This document shows positions 54,793 through 63,973 of a stretch of 64,000 bases of DNA, in pieces. The notes under the pieces were generated by a model. It ran no database searches and had not been told where the DNA came from. It saw nothing but the letters and a program-made list of their open reading frames with translations. Numbering within the stretch: position 1 is the first letter of the stretch; each line of letters starts with the position of its first letter. The stretch comes from Lactobacillus rodentium (GTDB lineage Bacteria > Bacillota > Bacilli > Lactobacillales > Lactobacillaceae), in assembly GCF_003423665.1 (NCBI RefSeq), contig NZ_BFBY01000002.1, positions 1 to 64,000 of the forward strand. Direction: 5' to 3'. The translations under genes and the position numbers were made by a program.

Positions 54793-55629
54793 TAGTCCCC
54801 ATTTACCACCATGGACACTTACTACCGTATCCGTGATTATAAAGGCATTATCATCAATCTCATGAATCTTACTAATTAGTGGACCATAGTCACGGGTATC
54901 CACCACTATTAAAATTTGTTGCTTATCTTCTTCACTATATCCACCAACAACATTATAGACAGTCAATCCATCATATTCTTTCATGAGCATGTCTTTAATC
55001 TCTTCAAAATGATTATTACTCATAATACGCACTTGGTATTTTCGATCAAAACCTGCTTCAGCAAAATTCATTGTAATAGCAGTTACTACTTGAGAAAATG
55101 CTGCTAAGAAAAAGGCATTTAACCCATCTACAAAAATATTGAGGAAAATAATTATCATATCAATACATAGTAGTGAAATAGCCGGATTAATAAAGAAGTA
55201 TTTCTTTATAATCATTGGTGGAATTGTCGTACCACCACTAGAAGCATTAACACGATATAAAAGTGAAACCCCTAACCCCATTAAAGCTCCACCATAGATA
55301 ACCGCTAAGAGGTCATTATTAGTTACCTTAAAACTTGGGGTAATTTCCATTAAAACAGGCAAAAGAAAACTTCCAAGTGCGACATTTTTAGTAGTAGTTT
55401 TACCTAAAAAAATCGCTGCTAGAATTAGCATCAAGACATTTACGATAAATACTGTAATTGAACGATTAATACCCCAGACCGCATCTACTAAAATAGAAAT
55501 ACCCGTTGAGCCTCCAGCGGCTATATTTATAGGTCCATAGAAAAAGTTAATTGAAATTGCAATAATTTCTAAAGCAATTAAAAACACAATCCATCTCATC
55601 CAGGAACGTTTTTTAAGTTTTTTTGTCAT
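54790..55629 (-). CDS. YitT-family membrane protein (DUF161/DUF2179)
   Basis: A 279-residue protein with about five membrane helices in the first 190 residues (NFFYGPINIAAGGSTGISIL is the signature) and a soluble C-terminal DUF2179 domain (EIKDMLMKEYDGLTVYNVVG to VVSVHGGKWGL), a ferredoxin-like fold. The family is common in Firmicutes but has no proven function; ligand binding by the C-terminal domain is suspected. AAAGGA lies eight bases before the ATG. A lone gene. Confidence 0.9.
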   Translation of the reverse strand: MTKKLKKRSWMRWIVFLIALEIIAISINFFYGPINIAAGGSTGISILVDAVWGINRSITVFIVNVLMLILAAIFLGKTTTKNVALGSFLLPVLMEITPSFKVTNNDLLAVIYGGALMGLGVSLLYRVNASSGGTTIPPMIIKKYFFINPAISLLCIDMIIIFLNIFVDGLNAFFLAAFSQVVTAITMNFAEAGFDRKYQVRIMSNNHFEEIKDMLMKEYDGLTVYNVVGGYSEEDKQQILIVVDTRDYGPLISKIHEIDDNAFIITDTVVSVHGGKWGL

Positions 55630-55729
55630 CTCAGCGTCCTTTCTGATTAAAATCTTTCTATAGATAGTTTATCGATAAAGTGAGACCTTAAGCAAGTTTA
55701 AACAAAAATCTTATCAAATTATAAAAACA

Positions 55730-56737
55730 CTAATTAAAGTGCAATACATTAGGATCAAACGTTGCTGTATTTTTTACTCCAGTATAGAGCATCATTTCAG
55801 CTAATTCTTCATTCATCTTGAGAACCTTTTCCTCTACGGCTTCACTGCCTTGATCAAGCAAACCACGCAAGATAGCACGTCCTATTAAGACACCGTCAGC
55901 CCCAAGTGCTAAGGCCTTATATGCATCATAGCCAGTCATAATTGAACCGTCGACAAAAATTGTCATTTGACTATTACCTAAAGCTTTTTTAATTGCAGGT
56001 AAAACTTTTAACGGTGGCACGCCAAAGGGTAAACGACCATGATGATGTGACACCACAATTGCCTGACAACCAGCGTCCCGAGCCTTTAATGCATCTTGCA
56101 CAGATAAAACTCCTTTAGCAACAAACGGCACATCAGCAAAAGCTGCATATTTGGCTAAGTCAGCTTGAGTTATTGGTCCCAGCTCAATGCCATCAACTAC
56201 ATCATATTTGCCATTAGTTCCTGGCACGTGATCAATATCAATTCCAACTACTGCACCAGTTTCTTGAGCAACTTTTATCTCATCAAAAATACGATTATGA
56301 TCAGCAAAAGGCTTAATAATTCTAACGGTATCGCTACCTTCGGCAACGATATCACGGTATTCACTATTTTCTTCCATCCCGATCCAATTTAAAACATTTA
56401 AATTTTTAGCAGCTTCTGCTTTTTCTTGCATCGGTTTACGACTTTTATCATCTAAAACCTTATTTAAATGAGAAACCGCAGCTAAATTAATTGGTGAAGC
56501 ATATTTTTTACCAAAAAATTCTGTTTCTAAATTTGGTTCTACCGCATCAATAATCCGCATCTCTACCAAAATATTATCAAGATAAGCACGGTTATGAACA
56601 TTAGCATCTTCTGCCTGCCCACTAGTCACCGGAATCATCCCTTTTGGACCAGGCCAGGGACTTTTAATTTCTTTTTCTTCTGGTGCATCAAAGTTATGCC
56701 TTGAGGCGCCAGTTGCAGAATCAATTTTCTTACTCAT
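55730..56737 (-). CDS. Divergent FMN alpha-hydroxy-acid oxidase/dehydrogenase homologue
   Basis: A 335-residue TIM-barrel flavoprotein of the lactate oxidase/glycolate oxidase family. The FMN and barrel motifs are clear: VAKGVLSVQDALKARDAGC, TIFVDGSIMTGYDAYKALAL and GADGVLIGRA. The active-site segment reads VVSHHHGRLPFG where the family has SNHGGRQLD, so the catalytic His and Arg remain but neighbours change. The usual N-terminal Tyr of the YYxxGA segment is not seen (IPVTSGQAED). It is therefore not a standard lactate oxidase. The substrate is unknown. AAGGAAAAG precedes the ATG. Confidence 0.85.
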   Translation of the reverse strand: MSKKIDSATGASRHNFDAPEEKEIKSPWPGPKGMIPVTSGQAEDANVHNRAYLDNILVEMRIIDAVEPNLETEFFGKKYASPINLAAVSHLNKVLDDKSRKPMQEKAEAAKNLNVLNWIGMEENSEYRDIVAEGSDTVRIIKPFADHNRIFDEIKVAQETGAVVGIDIDHVPGTNGKYDVVDGIELGPITQADLAKYAAFADVPFVAKGVLSVQDALKARDAGCQAIVVSHHHGRLPFGVPPLKVLPAIKKALGNSQMTIFVDGSIMTGYDAYKALALGADGVLIGRAILRGLLDQGSEAVEEKVLKMNEELAEMMLYTGVKNTATFDPNVLHFN

Positions 56738-56886
56738 TATCTTTTCCTTTCTTAGTAAATACTACTTTATCTTAATGTTTTACCTTTATTTTACTGCCAA
56801 AAAGTAAAAATTTCTGGTAAAAAGATGGGCATGTTCTTAAAAATGAGCTATAGTTAACTTATAAAATAAAAAGTGAGGAATTAATT

Positions 56887-57000
56887 ATGACTAAATATAC
56901 TGTTAAATTAACTGAAGAAGATCTTCAAATGATTAAAGATTGTCACTCAAAGAACCCATCAATTATGAAGGCTTTAAGTGAAGCTAAAAAAGAAGACTAA
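56887..57000 (+). CDS. Small 37-residue protein gene
   Basis: An ATG at 56887 with GAGGAA nine to eleven bases before opens a frame of 37 codons ending TAA at 57000: MTKYTVKLTEEDLQMIKDCH is the start and the end is EAKKED. It is charged, probably helical and soluble, with one cysteine. It has its own terminator 19 bases after the stop and lies between divergent and co-directional genes, so it seems a separate transcription unit. I do not recognise it. Confidence 0.65.
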   Translation: MTKYTVKLTEEDLQMIKDCHSKNPSIMKALSEAKKED

Positions 57001-57018
57001 TTTTAGTTTTTTATGTGC

Positions 57019-57050
57019 AAAAGGGATGTTAATAGTAACATCCCTTTTTT
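57019..57050 (+). terminator. Terminator of the 37-residue protein gene
   Basis: Stem AAAAGGGATGTTA/TAACATCCCTTTT (13 bp), loop ATAG, followed by T6 on the plus strand. Confidence 0.9.
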
Positions 57051-57085
57051 CTTATCTTTATTTATAACTATGTTAAAATAATTTA

Positions 57086-57099
57086 TGTAAGCGTTTGCT
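57086..57099 (+). promoter_or_regulatory. cre site before galM
   Basis: TGTAAGCGTTTGCT matches the CcpA consensus TGNAARCGNWWNCA in all but the last base. It overlaps the beginning of the galM ribosome-site region, so CcpA would block transcription. TTAAAAT at 57073-57079 may be the -10. Confidence 0.6.
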
Positions 57100-57115
57100 G
57101 AAAGGAGTAGCTGAA

Positions 57116-58150
57116 ATGCAAGTTTATGAAAATGACTTTGGAAAAATAAATCATGATTCAGTAACTCGTTATACCATTGAAAACGATCATGGTATCAGAA
57201 TGAGTGTCTTGAATTATGGCGGAATTTGGCAAGAATATTCAATTCCTACAAAAAATGGTCAGTTTAACTTATTATTGGCCGGCGACTCAATGGCGGATTA
57301 TTTAAAAGCCGGATACAGTATTGGACAATTAATTGGACCGGTCGCTAACCGCACTAAGAATGCTGAATTTGAAATTGATGGTAAAACTTACCGAATTCAA
57401 AAAAATGAAGGCAATAATAATATTCATAGTGGTGACAAAGGCTGGCAAAATCATTTTTGGGATGCCGAAGCTAAAGTATTCAAAGATAGTGGTCAAGTAG
57501 TTCTGCATCAAACATTTTCGCCTGATAATGACGGAATGCCTGCTACAACAGATATTTATGTAGTCTACACTTTAGATAATTTAGATCGTGTCACTATCGA
57601 TCTTTATGGTCAAAGTGATGGTCCTACCCTCTTTAATCCTACCAGTCACACTTATTGGAATCTTAGTGATACCGATAAGACAATTGAAGGTCAAAATTTA
57701 ACGATCAATTCTAACTATCATTTAGCTGTTGATAGTGAAAAGTTACCTACTGGAGAATTAATAACTAATGCCGGTCAAGGTTATGACTTTAAAAATGGCA
57801 ATTCATTGAAAGCTGCTCTTAGTGAAATGAATAAAACTAAAGAAAAGGGTTATGATGATTTCTTTGTAGTTAAGCCAAGTTCAACTTACGGTTATGAGCC
57901 AATTGCAATTTTAAGTGATCCAAAATCAGGACGCGAAATGCGGATGTATTCTGATCGAAATGCCCTAATTATGTTTTCGGCAAATGGTTTACCTCATGAT
58001 GCACCACTCAACCATACTGGTAATTGGGCTGCATTAGCCTTAGAAGCACAAAATCTTCCTGATGCTACTAATTATCCTGAATTTGGCGATATAACTTTAC
58101 GTCCTCTTGCACCAGTTCACCACCAAATCCATTACGAAATTAAATATTAA
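57116..58150 (+). CDS. galM: Aldose 1-epimerase (mutarotase)
   Basis: A 344-residue enzyme that interconverts alpha and beta anomers of hexoses or maltose. Family motifs: NEGNNNIHSG (first His), NPTSHTYWNL (second His) and ALEAQNLPDATNYPEFGD (general base Glu). The start is the ATG at 57116 with AAGGAG nine bases before; an upstream in-frame TTG overlaps it. It converges with the maltose operon and shares a cre-type site, so it likely serves maltose or glucose use. Confidence 0.93.
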   Translation: MQVYENDFGKINHDSVTRYTIENDHGIRMSVLNYGGIWQEYSIPTKNGQFNLLLAGDSMADYLKAGYSIGQLIGPVANRTKNAEFEIDGKTYRIQKNEGNNNIHSGDKGWQNHFWDAEAKVFKDSGQVVLHQTFSPDNDGMPATTDIYVVYTLDNLDRVTIDLYGQSDGPTLFNPTSHTYWNLSDTDKTIEGQNLTINSNYHLAVDSEKLPTGELITNAGQGYDFKNGNSLKAALSEMNKTKEKGYDDFFVVKPSSTYGYEPIAILSDPKSGREMRMYSDRNALIMFSANGLPHDAPLNHTGNWAALALEAQNLPDATNYPEFGDITLRPLAPVHHQIHYEIKY

Positions 58151-58171
58151 TTATTTAAATAAAACGATAAA

Positions 58172-58210
58172 AAAAGATCGCTTAGAAATATTTATTCTAA
58201 GCGATCTTTT
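58172..58210. terminator. Bidirectional terminator between galM and pgmB
   Basis: A perfect 16-bp stem (58172-58187 with 58195-58210) and 7-base loop, with A5 and T4 at the ends. Confidence 0.9.
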
Positions 58211-58230
58211 AGTTTTCTACTCTAGTACTA

Positions 58231-58893
58231 TTAAGCCATTCTTTCTTTAATTGCTTCTAGAGTCATTTCACTAGTATCAGCAAACTTAATGTCAGCATTC
58301 TTAAGGCTTTCACCAATTCCAATAGATAATTCTCCAGCCGCATTAATTGCCGCAATTCCAGCTTGTGCATCTTCAATTCCTGCAACTTGATCAGGTTTCA
58401 AGCCAATTGATTTGGCTGCTTCAAGATAAATTTCTGGATCTGGTTTACCCTTCTTTAAATCAGCTGGGTTAACAATTCCCTCAAAATAGTCAGTTAATTG
58501 TAATTGCTTCAAAATTTTTGGAGCATTTTTTGATGCTGAAGCTAAGGCGATTTTATAATTCTTAGCTTTTAATTTATCTAAAAAGTTTTTGATGCCAGGC
58601 AAGATATCAGCTGGGGTTAAAGTATCAACTAACTTAAGGTAGTTATTATTCTTTTCTTCAGCCAAAGCTTCTTTTTCAGCTTGAGAATAATCATTTTCAT
58701 GGCCACCGGCTTTAAGAATTAATTCTAAAGAGTCCATGCGGCTAACACCCTTTAAGTTGTTTGCTAACTCATCTGTCCACTCAGTACCAACCTTTTTAGC
58801 AACTTCATTCCAAGCTTGACCATGGAAACGTGCAGTATCAGCAATAACACCATCTAAATCAAAAGCAAAGCCCTTAAGATCTTCAAATTTCAT
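58231..58893 (-). CDS. pgmB: Beta-phosphoglucomutase
   Basis: A 220-residue HAD-fold enzyme that converts beta-glucose 1-phosphate to glucose 6-phosphate. Motif I is FDLDGVIADT (nucleophile D12, acid/base D14), motif II SASKNA, then KKGKPDPEIY and GIEDAQAGI for metal binding. The cap loop follows FHGQAWNEV. It starts 16 bp after the maltose phosphorylase stop with GGAGG before its ATG and uses that enzyme's product. Confidence 0.95.
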   Translation of the reverse strand: MKFEDLKGFAFDLDGVIADTARFHGQAWNEVAKKVGTEWTDELANNLKGVSRMDSLELILKAGGHENDYSQAEKEALAEEKNNNYLKLVDTLTPADILPGIKNFLDKLKAKNYKIALASASKNAPKILKQLQLTDYFEGIVNPADLKKGKPDPEIYLEAAKSIGLKPDQVAGIEDAQAGIAAINAAGELSIGIGESLKNADIKFADTSEMTLEAIKERMA

Positions 58894-58909
58894 TAATATG
58901 CCTCCAGAC

Positions 58910-61162
58910 TTACTTTAATTCGAGTTTCTTACCTGCTAAGTCAATCGTAATTGGATCACCTGAGATTAACTTAATATCAGTACCATTCTTATCAACTTTA
59001 ACTTCTAAGATACGGTCACGGAAGTTTTGACGGAACTTGTATGAATTCCACTTCTTAGGAAGGAATGGTGCATAGTGTAATTCTCCATTACGGACACGCA
59101 TACCAGCAAATCCTTGAACAATATCAAGCCAGCTACCAGTCATTGAAGTAATGTGTAAACCATCAGCAGTATCATTGTTGTAGTTATCTAAGTCAAGACG
59201 AGCTGAACGTTCATATAATTCAACAGCCTTATCTTCGTAACCAACATCAGCTGCAATAATTGAGTAAACTGAAGCAGATAAACTTGATTCATGAACAGTA
59301 AATTGTTCGTAGAAGTCAAAGTTACGCTTCTTTTCTTCCTTACTAAAGTCATCGATAAAGTCCCAAAGACCTTGAATAACATCACCTTGTTTTACATATG
59401 GTGAACGCAAGATCTTATCCCATGACCAGTGTTGGTTCAATGGTAATTGATCACTTGGAATTTCAGAAACAGGAGTTAAATCCTTATCCATGAAGCCATC
59501 ATTTTCTGGGAAGATCTTCTTGTCTGGATCGTATGGAAGATACATATTGTCAACGATGCCCTTCCATTTACGTTTTTCATCTTCAGTAACATTTAACTTT
59601 TTAGCTACTTCTGGATCAACTTGATCAAGAATGTCTAAAGTATATTGAAGAGTCCAGCGGCAAAGTAAGTTAGTGTACCAGTCGTTGTTTACGTTGTTGT
59701 CGTATTCATCAGGACCAGTTACGGCATGAAGCATGTACTTATTCTTGGATTGTGAGTAGTGTACACGATCTGCCCAGAAACGAGAAATTTCAGTTAAAAC
59801 TTCAGCACCTTCATGAAGTACGTATGAACGATCACCAGTGTAATTAGTGTAAAGGTAAATTGCATAAGCAATATCACCATTACGGTGAATTTCTTCAAAG
59901 GTGATTTCCCATTCGTTGTGACATTCAACACCATTGAAAGTAACCATTGGGAATAAAGCACCATCTAAACCTTGTTGTTTAGCATTAATAAAGGCTCCAT
60001 CCAATTGGTTGTAACGATACATTAATAAGTTACGTGCAACTTCTGGATTAGCAACACCAAGGTAAACTGGAATACAGTATGCTTCAGTATCCCAGTAAGT
60101 AGCACCACCGTATTTTTCACCGGTAAATCCTTTAGGACTGATATTTAAGCGGTAATCTTGACCATAGTAAGTTGAGAAGAGTTGGAATAAGTTGAAGCGG
60201 ATACCTTGTTGAGCACCTTCATCACCATCAATTTCAACATCTGATTTTTCCCAACGACTTGCCCATTCTTTAATATGAGGAGCAAGCAAACCGTCAAAAC
60301 TTTCTGCATCTAAAGCATCACTTAATTCGTCAAGGTAGTTAGTGATTGCTGATTCTGAGTCAAAATCTCTTGAAGTAGCTACGATTGTACGCTTTTCGAA
60401 TTCTGCGGCTGCACCAGCTGCAATTGAACCTTCAAAGATATTTTCAACTGATTTTTCGTTTACACGATCTTCTTTGTGACTTAAATCAGTTTTGGTAGTT
60501 GACTTCATCCCCACAGTAAATTGAGGAGTACCAAAATCATTCTTCTTAGTCATTGAAACTAATTCAGTATGATCACCGTCAGCTTTTTTAGCTAAAATGT
60601 TCCAGAATTGTTCGTCGTAGTTAGCATCTTCATTGTAAACATCAGCGTCAATCATACTTGAAATTTCGATCTTAGCTTCAGAACTACCCAAATTATTGAT
60701 CTTAATTCTTTGACCTACTAATTCTTTTTGGGTCACACTAACAAAACGTTCAAAACTAAAACCTAATTTAGTTCCACCAATTTCAACATTAAAGGTTCTA
60801 GTGAAAATACCCTGCTTCATATCCAAATCTAATTTGAAATCTGAAGGAGTTTGTTTAGCAAGATCAAGTTGTTCACCATTAACTTTAATAATTACTTTCA
60901 TAAAGTTAACCGCGTTAATCATCTTACCAAAGTATTGTGGGTAACCATTCTTCCACCAACCAACACGGGTCTTATCAGGGAACCAAACACCACCTAGGTA
61001 AACACCTTCTAAAGTATCACCAGAATATCCTTCTTCAAAAAAGCCACGCATACCAAGATTTTCATTGGCTAAACTAGTGATGGATTCTTGAATACGTTTA
61101 TCTTCAGGACTCCATTTAGTAGTTGTAACGTGCCATGGAGCAATATCAAATGTTTGTTTCAT
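58910..61162 (-). CDS. mapA: Maltose phosphorylase (GH65)
   Basis: A 750-residue inverting phosphorylase, maltose + phosphate to glucose + beta-glucose 1-phosphate. The general acid is E486 in VTGPDEYDNNVNN, matching the known Glu487 of the L. brevis enzyme. GGATYWDTEAYCIPVY and GVECHNEWEITFEEIHRNG are further GH65 hallmarks. Trehalose or kojibiose specificity cannot be fully excluded, but length, PgmB partner and MFS transporter favour maltose. It follows the transporter by 58 bp; GGAAGG precedes the ATG. Confidence 0.93.
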   Translation of the reverse strand: MKQTFDIAPWHVTTTKWSPEDKRIQESITSLANENLGMRGFFEEGYSGDTLEGVYLGGVWFPDKTRVGWWKNGYPQYFGKMINAVNFMKVIIKVNGEQLDLAKQTPSDFKLDLDMKQGIFTRTFNVEIGGTKLGFSFERFVSVTQKELVGQRIKINNLGSSEAKIEISSMIDADVYNEDANYDEQFWNILAKKADGDHTELVSMTKKNDFGTPQFTVGMKSTTKTDLSHKEDRVNEKSVENIFEGSIAAGAAAEFEKRTIVATSRDFDSESAITNYLDELSDALDAESFDGLLAPHIKEWASRWEKSDVEIDGDEGAQQGIRFNLFQLFSTYYGQDYRLNISPKGFTGEKYGGATYWDTEAYCIPVYLGVANPEVARNLLMYRYNQLDGAFINAKQQGLDGALFPMVTFNGVECHNEWEITFEEIHRNGDIAYAIYLYTNYTGDRSYVLHEGAEVLTEISRFWADRVHYSQSKNKYMLHAVTGPDEYDNNVNNDWYTNLLCRWTLQYTLDILDQVDPEVAKKLNVTEDEKRKWKGIVDNMYLPYDPDKKIFPENDGFMDKDLTPVSEIPSDQLPLNQHWSWDKILRSPYVKQGDVIQGLWDFIDDFSKEEKKRNFDFYEQFTVHESSLSASVYSIIAADVGYEDKAVELYERSARLDLDNYNNDTADGLHITSMTGSWLDIVQGFAGMRVRNGELHYAPFLPKKWNSYKFRQNFRDRILEVKVDKNGTDIKLISGDPITIDLAGKKLELK

Positions 61163-61220
61163 TTTTTTGTTCCTTCCTACTCGTAATAAACTATCTATAA
61201 TTTTATTTTACTTCCATATT

Positions 61221-62564
61221 TTACTCAACAAAAGTTTCACGAATTGCACCTACTGAAATTGCAGCTAAAACCATTGCAATTGCACCAGCAATGAACATAT
61301 TAGTTTGTGATCCACCAAGTAATGGGAATAAAACAAAACTAAGAAGTGAAGCAACGATTTGTGGTAGACAAATTGAACCGTTGAATAAACCTAAGTAAGT
61401 ACCCATGTGCTTACCTGATAATGCATTAGTAACAATAGTTAATGGGTAAGTATTAATTGCAGCCCATGAAATACCAACTAAAGCATAAGAAATAATTAAA
61501 AGCCATTGGTTAGTAATAAAGAAGATTGAAATAAAACCAACTGCACCAGCAGCTAAACTACCAGCATAACCAACTTTGTGATATTTATTTGGTACTTTTG
61601 CCAAAACAAATGACCAAATAACAGCAGCAATTGATTGAACAGCAGCTAAAACACCGTACCAGTTACCAGCTGCTTGGTATCCTGCACTAGTTGCGTCAGT
61701 AGTATGCCAAACATTTTTAGCAATAGCACCAACTGAATAAGTCCAAAGATATTGGAAAGCAAACCAGCAGAAGAATTGAACTAAAGTTGTAGTCCAAAAG
61801 GCCTTGGGAGCTTTACGAAGTAAAGTAAACCAGTTACCGCCTTCTTTGTTATCTGCTTCTGTAATACCATGATATTTAGCATAGGTTGCTGGATCATATT
61901 CATGAACGCGGAAAACACTAAATAAAGTGGTAATAATTAAGATGGCAGCACCTACATAGAATGAAATAATAACTGATTGTGGTACTACACCCTTTTTGGC
62001 AACATTAGAAACACCAAAGTAAGTTAATAGGAATGGGAAAATTGCGGCTAAAACTGCACCAGTGTTTGACAAGAAACTTTGAATTCCGTAAGCATAACTC
62101 TTTTGGTCGTCATTAACCATGTCACCAACCATCATCTTAAATGGTTGCATGGCAATATTTGATGAAAGATCAAGTAAAGCCACAGTAATTGCACCAAACC
62201 ATAAGGCAGCAAGTGAGCCATAACCAAAACCAAAACTACCCGCATTTGGTAATAAGATCATTACGATCACGGCAATAATTGAACCTAACAATAAATAAGG
62301 TAAACGACGTCCACCTAATTTTGGTAACCAGGTCCGATCTGATAAAGAACCAATAATTGGTTGCACGATCAAACCAGCTAGTGGTGGCAAAATAAAGAAC
62401 CATCCTAAACTATCCGGATTTGCCCCAATAGTTTGGAAAATTCTACTCATTTGTGAACTTTGTAAAGTAAAAGCGATTTGTACGCCCAAGAAACCAAAGT
62501 TAATCATCCAGATCATTTCTTTAGTAAGCGTTGGCAAGCCAGTACTTTTAGTTTGCTTATCCAT
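61221..62564 (-). CDS. MFS maltose/sugar transporter
   Basis: A 447-residue permease with about 12 hydrophobic segments, of the GPH/SUT-like sugar:cation symporter type. Signature features: FGFLGVQIAFTLQSSQMSRI at the N-terminus, GSLSDRTWLPKLGGRRLPYLL (the loop between helices 2 and 3), and the second-half loop. It brings in maltose for the phosphorylase. The start is the ATG at 62564, with GGAGGAAG nine bases before; the frame's longer form would translate the promoter and operator, and is rejected. First gene of the operon. Confidence 0.9.
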   Translation of the reverse strand: MDKQTKSTGLPTLTKEMIWMINFGFLGVQIAFTLQSSQMSRIFQTIGANPDSLGWFFILPPLAGLIVQPIIGSLSDRTWLPKLGGRRLPYLLLGSIIAVIVMILLPNAGSFGFGYGSLAALWFGAITVALLDLSSNIAMQPFKMMVGDMVNDDQKSYAYGIQSFLSNTGAVLAAIFPFLLTYFGVSNVAKKGVVPQSVIISFYVGAAILIITTLFSVFRVHEYDPATYAKYHGITEADNKEGGNWFTLLRKAPKAFWTTTLVQFFCWFAFQYLWTYSVGAIAKNVWHTTDATSAGYQAAGNWYGVLAAVQSIAAVIWSFVLAKVPNKYHKVGYAGSLAAGAVGFISIFFITNQWLLIISYALVGISWAAINTYPLTIVTNALSGKHMGTYLGLFNGSICLPQIVASLLSFVLFPLLGGSQTNMFIAGAIAMVLAAISVGAIRETFVE

Positions 62565-62592
62565 AAAATCTTCCTCCAATCTAGAAAGTAAC

Positions 62593-62660
62593 TGTAAGCG
62601 TTTACTAACATATTTATAATATACCAGCAAATTATATTTTGTGCAACCGCTTGCACAAAA
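62593..62660 (-). promoter_or_regulatory. Maltose operon promoter with LacI-type operator and cre
   Basis: On the minus strand -35 TTGCAC (62641-62646), 17-base spacer, -10 TATATT (62618-62623, preceded by TG-N). A palindrome with 10-base arms, TTTTGTGCAA-CCGC-TTGCACAAAA (62637-62660), covers the -35. A cre-like TGTAAGCGTTTACT (62593-62606) lies downstream of the -10. This fits control by the LacI-type regulator and by CcpA. Confidence 0.78.
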
Positions 62661-62668
62661 AATAAAAT

Positions 62669-62695
62669 AAAAAAAGCAAGCTTTAAACCTTACTT
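62669..62695 (-). terminator. Terminator of the LacI-type regulator gene
   Basis: AAGTAAG/CTTGCTT on the minus strand (7 bp, one G-U) with an 8-base loop and T7 after. It overlaps the regulator stop and isolates the maltose promoter. Confidence 0.65.
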
Positions 62696-63615
62696 TCCTC
62701 AATTTGATATGGAACAAAATAATGACTAGTTTGTTGATTAAACAACAACTTAACGGCCTGCTTACCTAGCAATTGGGGCTGTAAATCAATTATTTTCTCA
62801 TGTTCAAAAATTAATTTTACCAATTCACTATCATTGAAACAAACAACTGGAAGATTATATTTTAAGACTTCACGCGCACAAGCTAGAAAAATGCGATCAT
62901 CAGAAAAAATAATGCCATTTAACTCGTCTAAATTATGATAAATTTCACTTTTCTCTTCAATTGTAAGAACTTGAGGTTTTAATCCTTCTTGTTTCATTAT
63001 TTTACGATAGCCTGCTTCGCGATCTTCTTCAAAAGGACGTGCATGCTTAGTCCGAATAAACGCTGGTCGCTTTACTTGCGGATAAGTTAGTAATAATTTA
63101 GTAGCAGCTTGTCCTACTTTAAAATTATCATTATCCACAAAACGTTCATGATGAAAAGGATGACCAATAATCACGAAATCAATTTTTTGTTTAGTTAAAT
63201 ATTCAATTACAGGATCTTTTTTTGCTGAATATAGCAAGACAAACTTTCTCACTTTAACTTCTTCAACCATTGCTTTAACTTGTTCAAGAAAAGTTTGTTC
63301 ATTACGACCCATTACTAACATAATTTTATAGTCAGAAGAATCTAGGGCTCCGTTGATGCCACGTAAAATTTCTAAATGAAAAGTATCGGCTGCTTTAGTA
63401 TTTTTAAAGGGCAAAGGAAATACTACTCCGATAATCTGACTTTGACCCCGACTTAAATTTTTAGCCGCAAAATCAGGATGATAATTTAATTCATCCGCAT
63501 ATTTTTTTACTAATTCCCGAGTCTTTTTACTAATTCGAGCATTTTCATTCAAAGCTCTTGATGCTGTTGATTCTGAAACTCCAGCGGCTAGAGCTACATC
63601 CCTTAAAGTTGACAT
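62683..63615 (-). CDS. malR: LacI-family regulator of the maltose operon
   Basis: A 310-residue repressor with an N-terminal helix-turn-helix MSTLRDVALAAGVSESTASR and hinge helix NLSRGQSQIIGVV, and a sugar-binding periplasmic-type domain. It is transcribed toward the maltose operon on the same strand, and the operator beside the operon promoter matches LacI-family architecture. The effector is inferred to be maltose or a derivative. GGAG lies eight bases before the ATG. Confidence 0.88.
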   Translation of the reverse strand: MSTLRDVALAAGVSESTASRALNENARISKKTRELVKKYADELNYHPDFAAKNLSRGQSQIIGVVFPLPFKNTKAADTFHLEILRGINGALDSSDYKIMLVMGRNEQTFLEQVKAMVEEVKVRKFVLLYSAKKDPVIEYLTKQKIDFVIIGHPFHHERFVDNDNFKVGQAATKLLLTYPQVKRPAFIRTKHARPFEEDREAGYRKIMKQEGLKPQVLTIEEKSEIYHNLDELNGIIFSDDRIFLACAREVLKYNLPVVCFNDSELVKLIFEHEKIIDLQPQLLGKQAVKLLFNQQTSHYFVPYQIEESKV

Positions 63616-63667
63616 TTATTTTCACTCCAACTTGATTTATTTGTCCCTTTTATCATAACAAATAAAA

Positions 63668-63698
63668 AGAGCCAATTAGTATTTTACTAATTAGCTCT
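63668..63698 (-). terminator. Terminator of the tautomerase gene
   Basis: AGAGCCAATTAGT/ACTAATTAGCTCT, 13 bp with one mismatch, loop ATTTT, T-rich on the minus strand. Confidence 0.8.
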
Positions 63699-63703
63699 CT
63701 TAG

Positions 63704-63883
63704 TTAAGCTTTCCACTCACCATTATTTCCATAAGTATGGTGATCTAATTCATTGATAATGACATGAATATGTTCATTTGGTGCCCCAGTATTCTTATGA
63801 ACGGCTTCAGTGATATCTTTCATCAAATTAGTTAATTGTTCATCACTACGACCCTTAATTAATTCTACATGTACAAATGGCAT
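63704..63883 (-). CDS. 4-oxalocrotonate tautomerase-like protein
   Basis: A 59-residue protein of the tautomerase superfamily. After removal of Met the catalytic Pro is first: [20 protein letters not shown]. The start is the ATG at 63883 (GGAGG about nine bases before). Family members tautomerise keto-acids; the substrate here is unknown. It stands alone between lacI and the next gene. Confidence 0.9.
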   Translation of the reverse strand: MPFVHVELIKGRSDEQLTNLMKDITEAVHKNTGAPNEHIHVIINELDHHTYGNNGEWKA

Positions 63884-63973
63884 AAATTTTCCTCCTAACA
63901 TATTAGGGTTTTAGTTAATTTTACCATTTTATTGAGGCAGAAATAATAATTCTCCTCTAGCTAACTAGTGATT

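Noticed and set aside
62565-62717. 51-codon N-terminal extension of the MFS sugar transporter
   Set aside because: It would translate through the promoter, operator and cre. A good ribosome site precedes the ATG at 62564.
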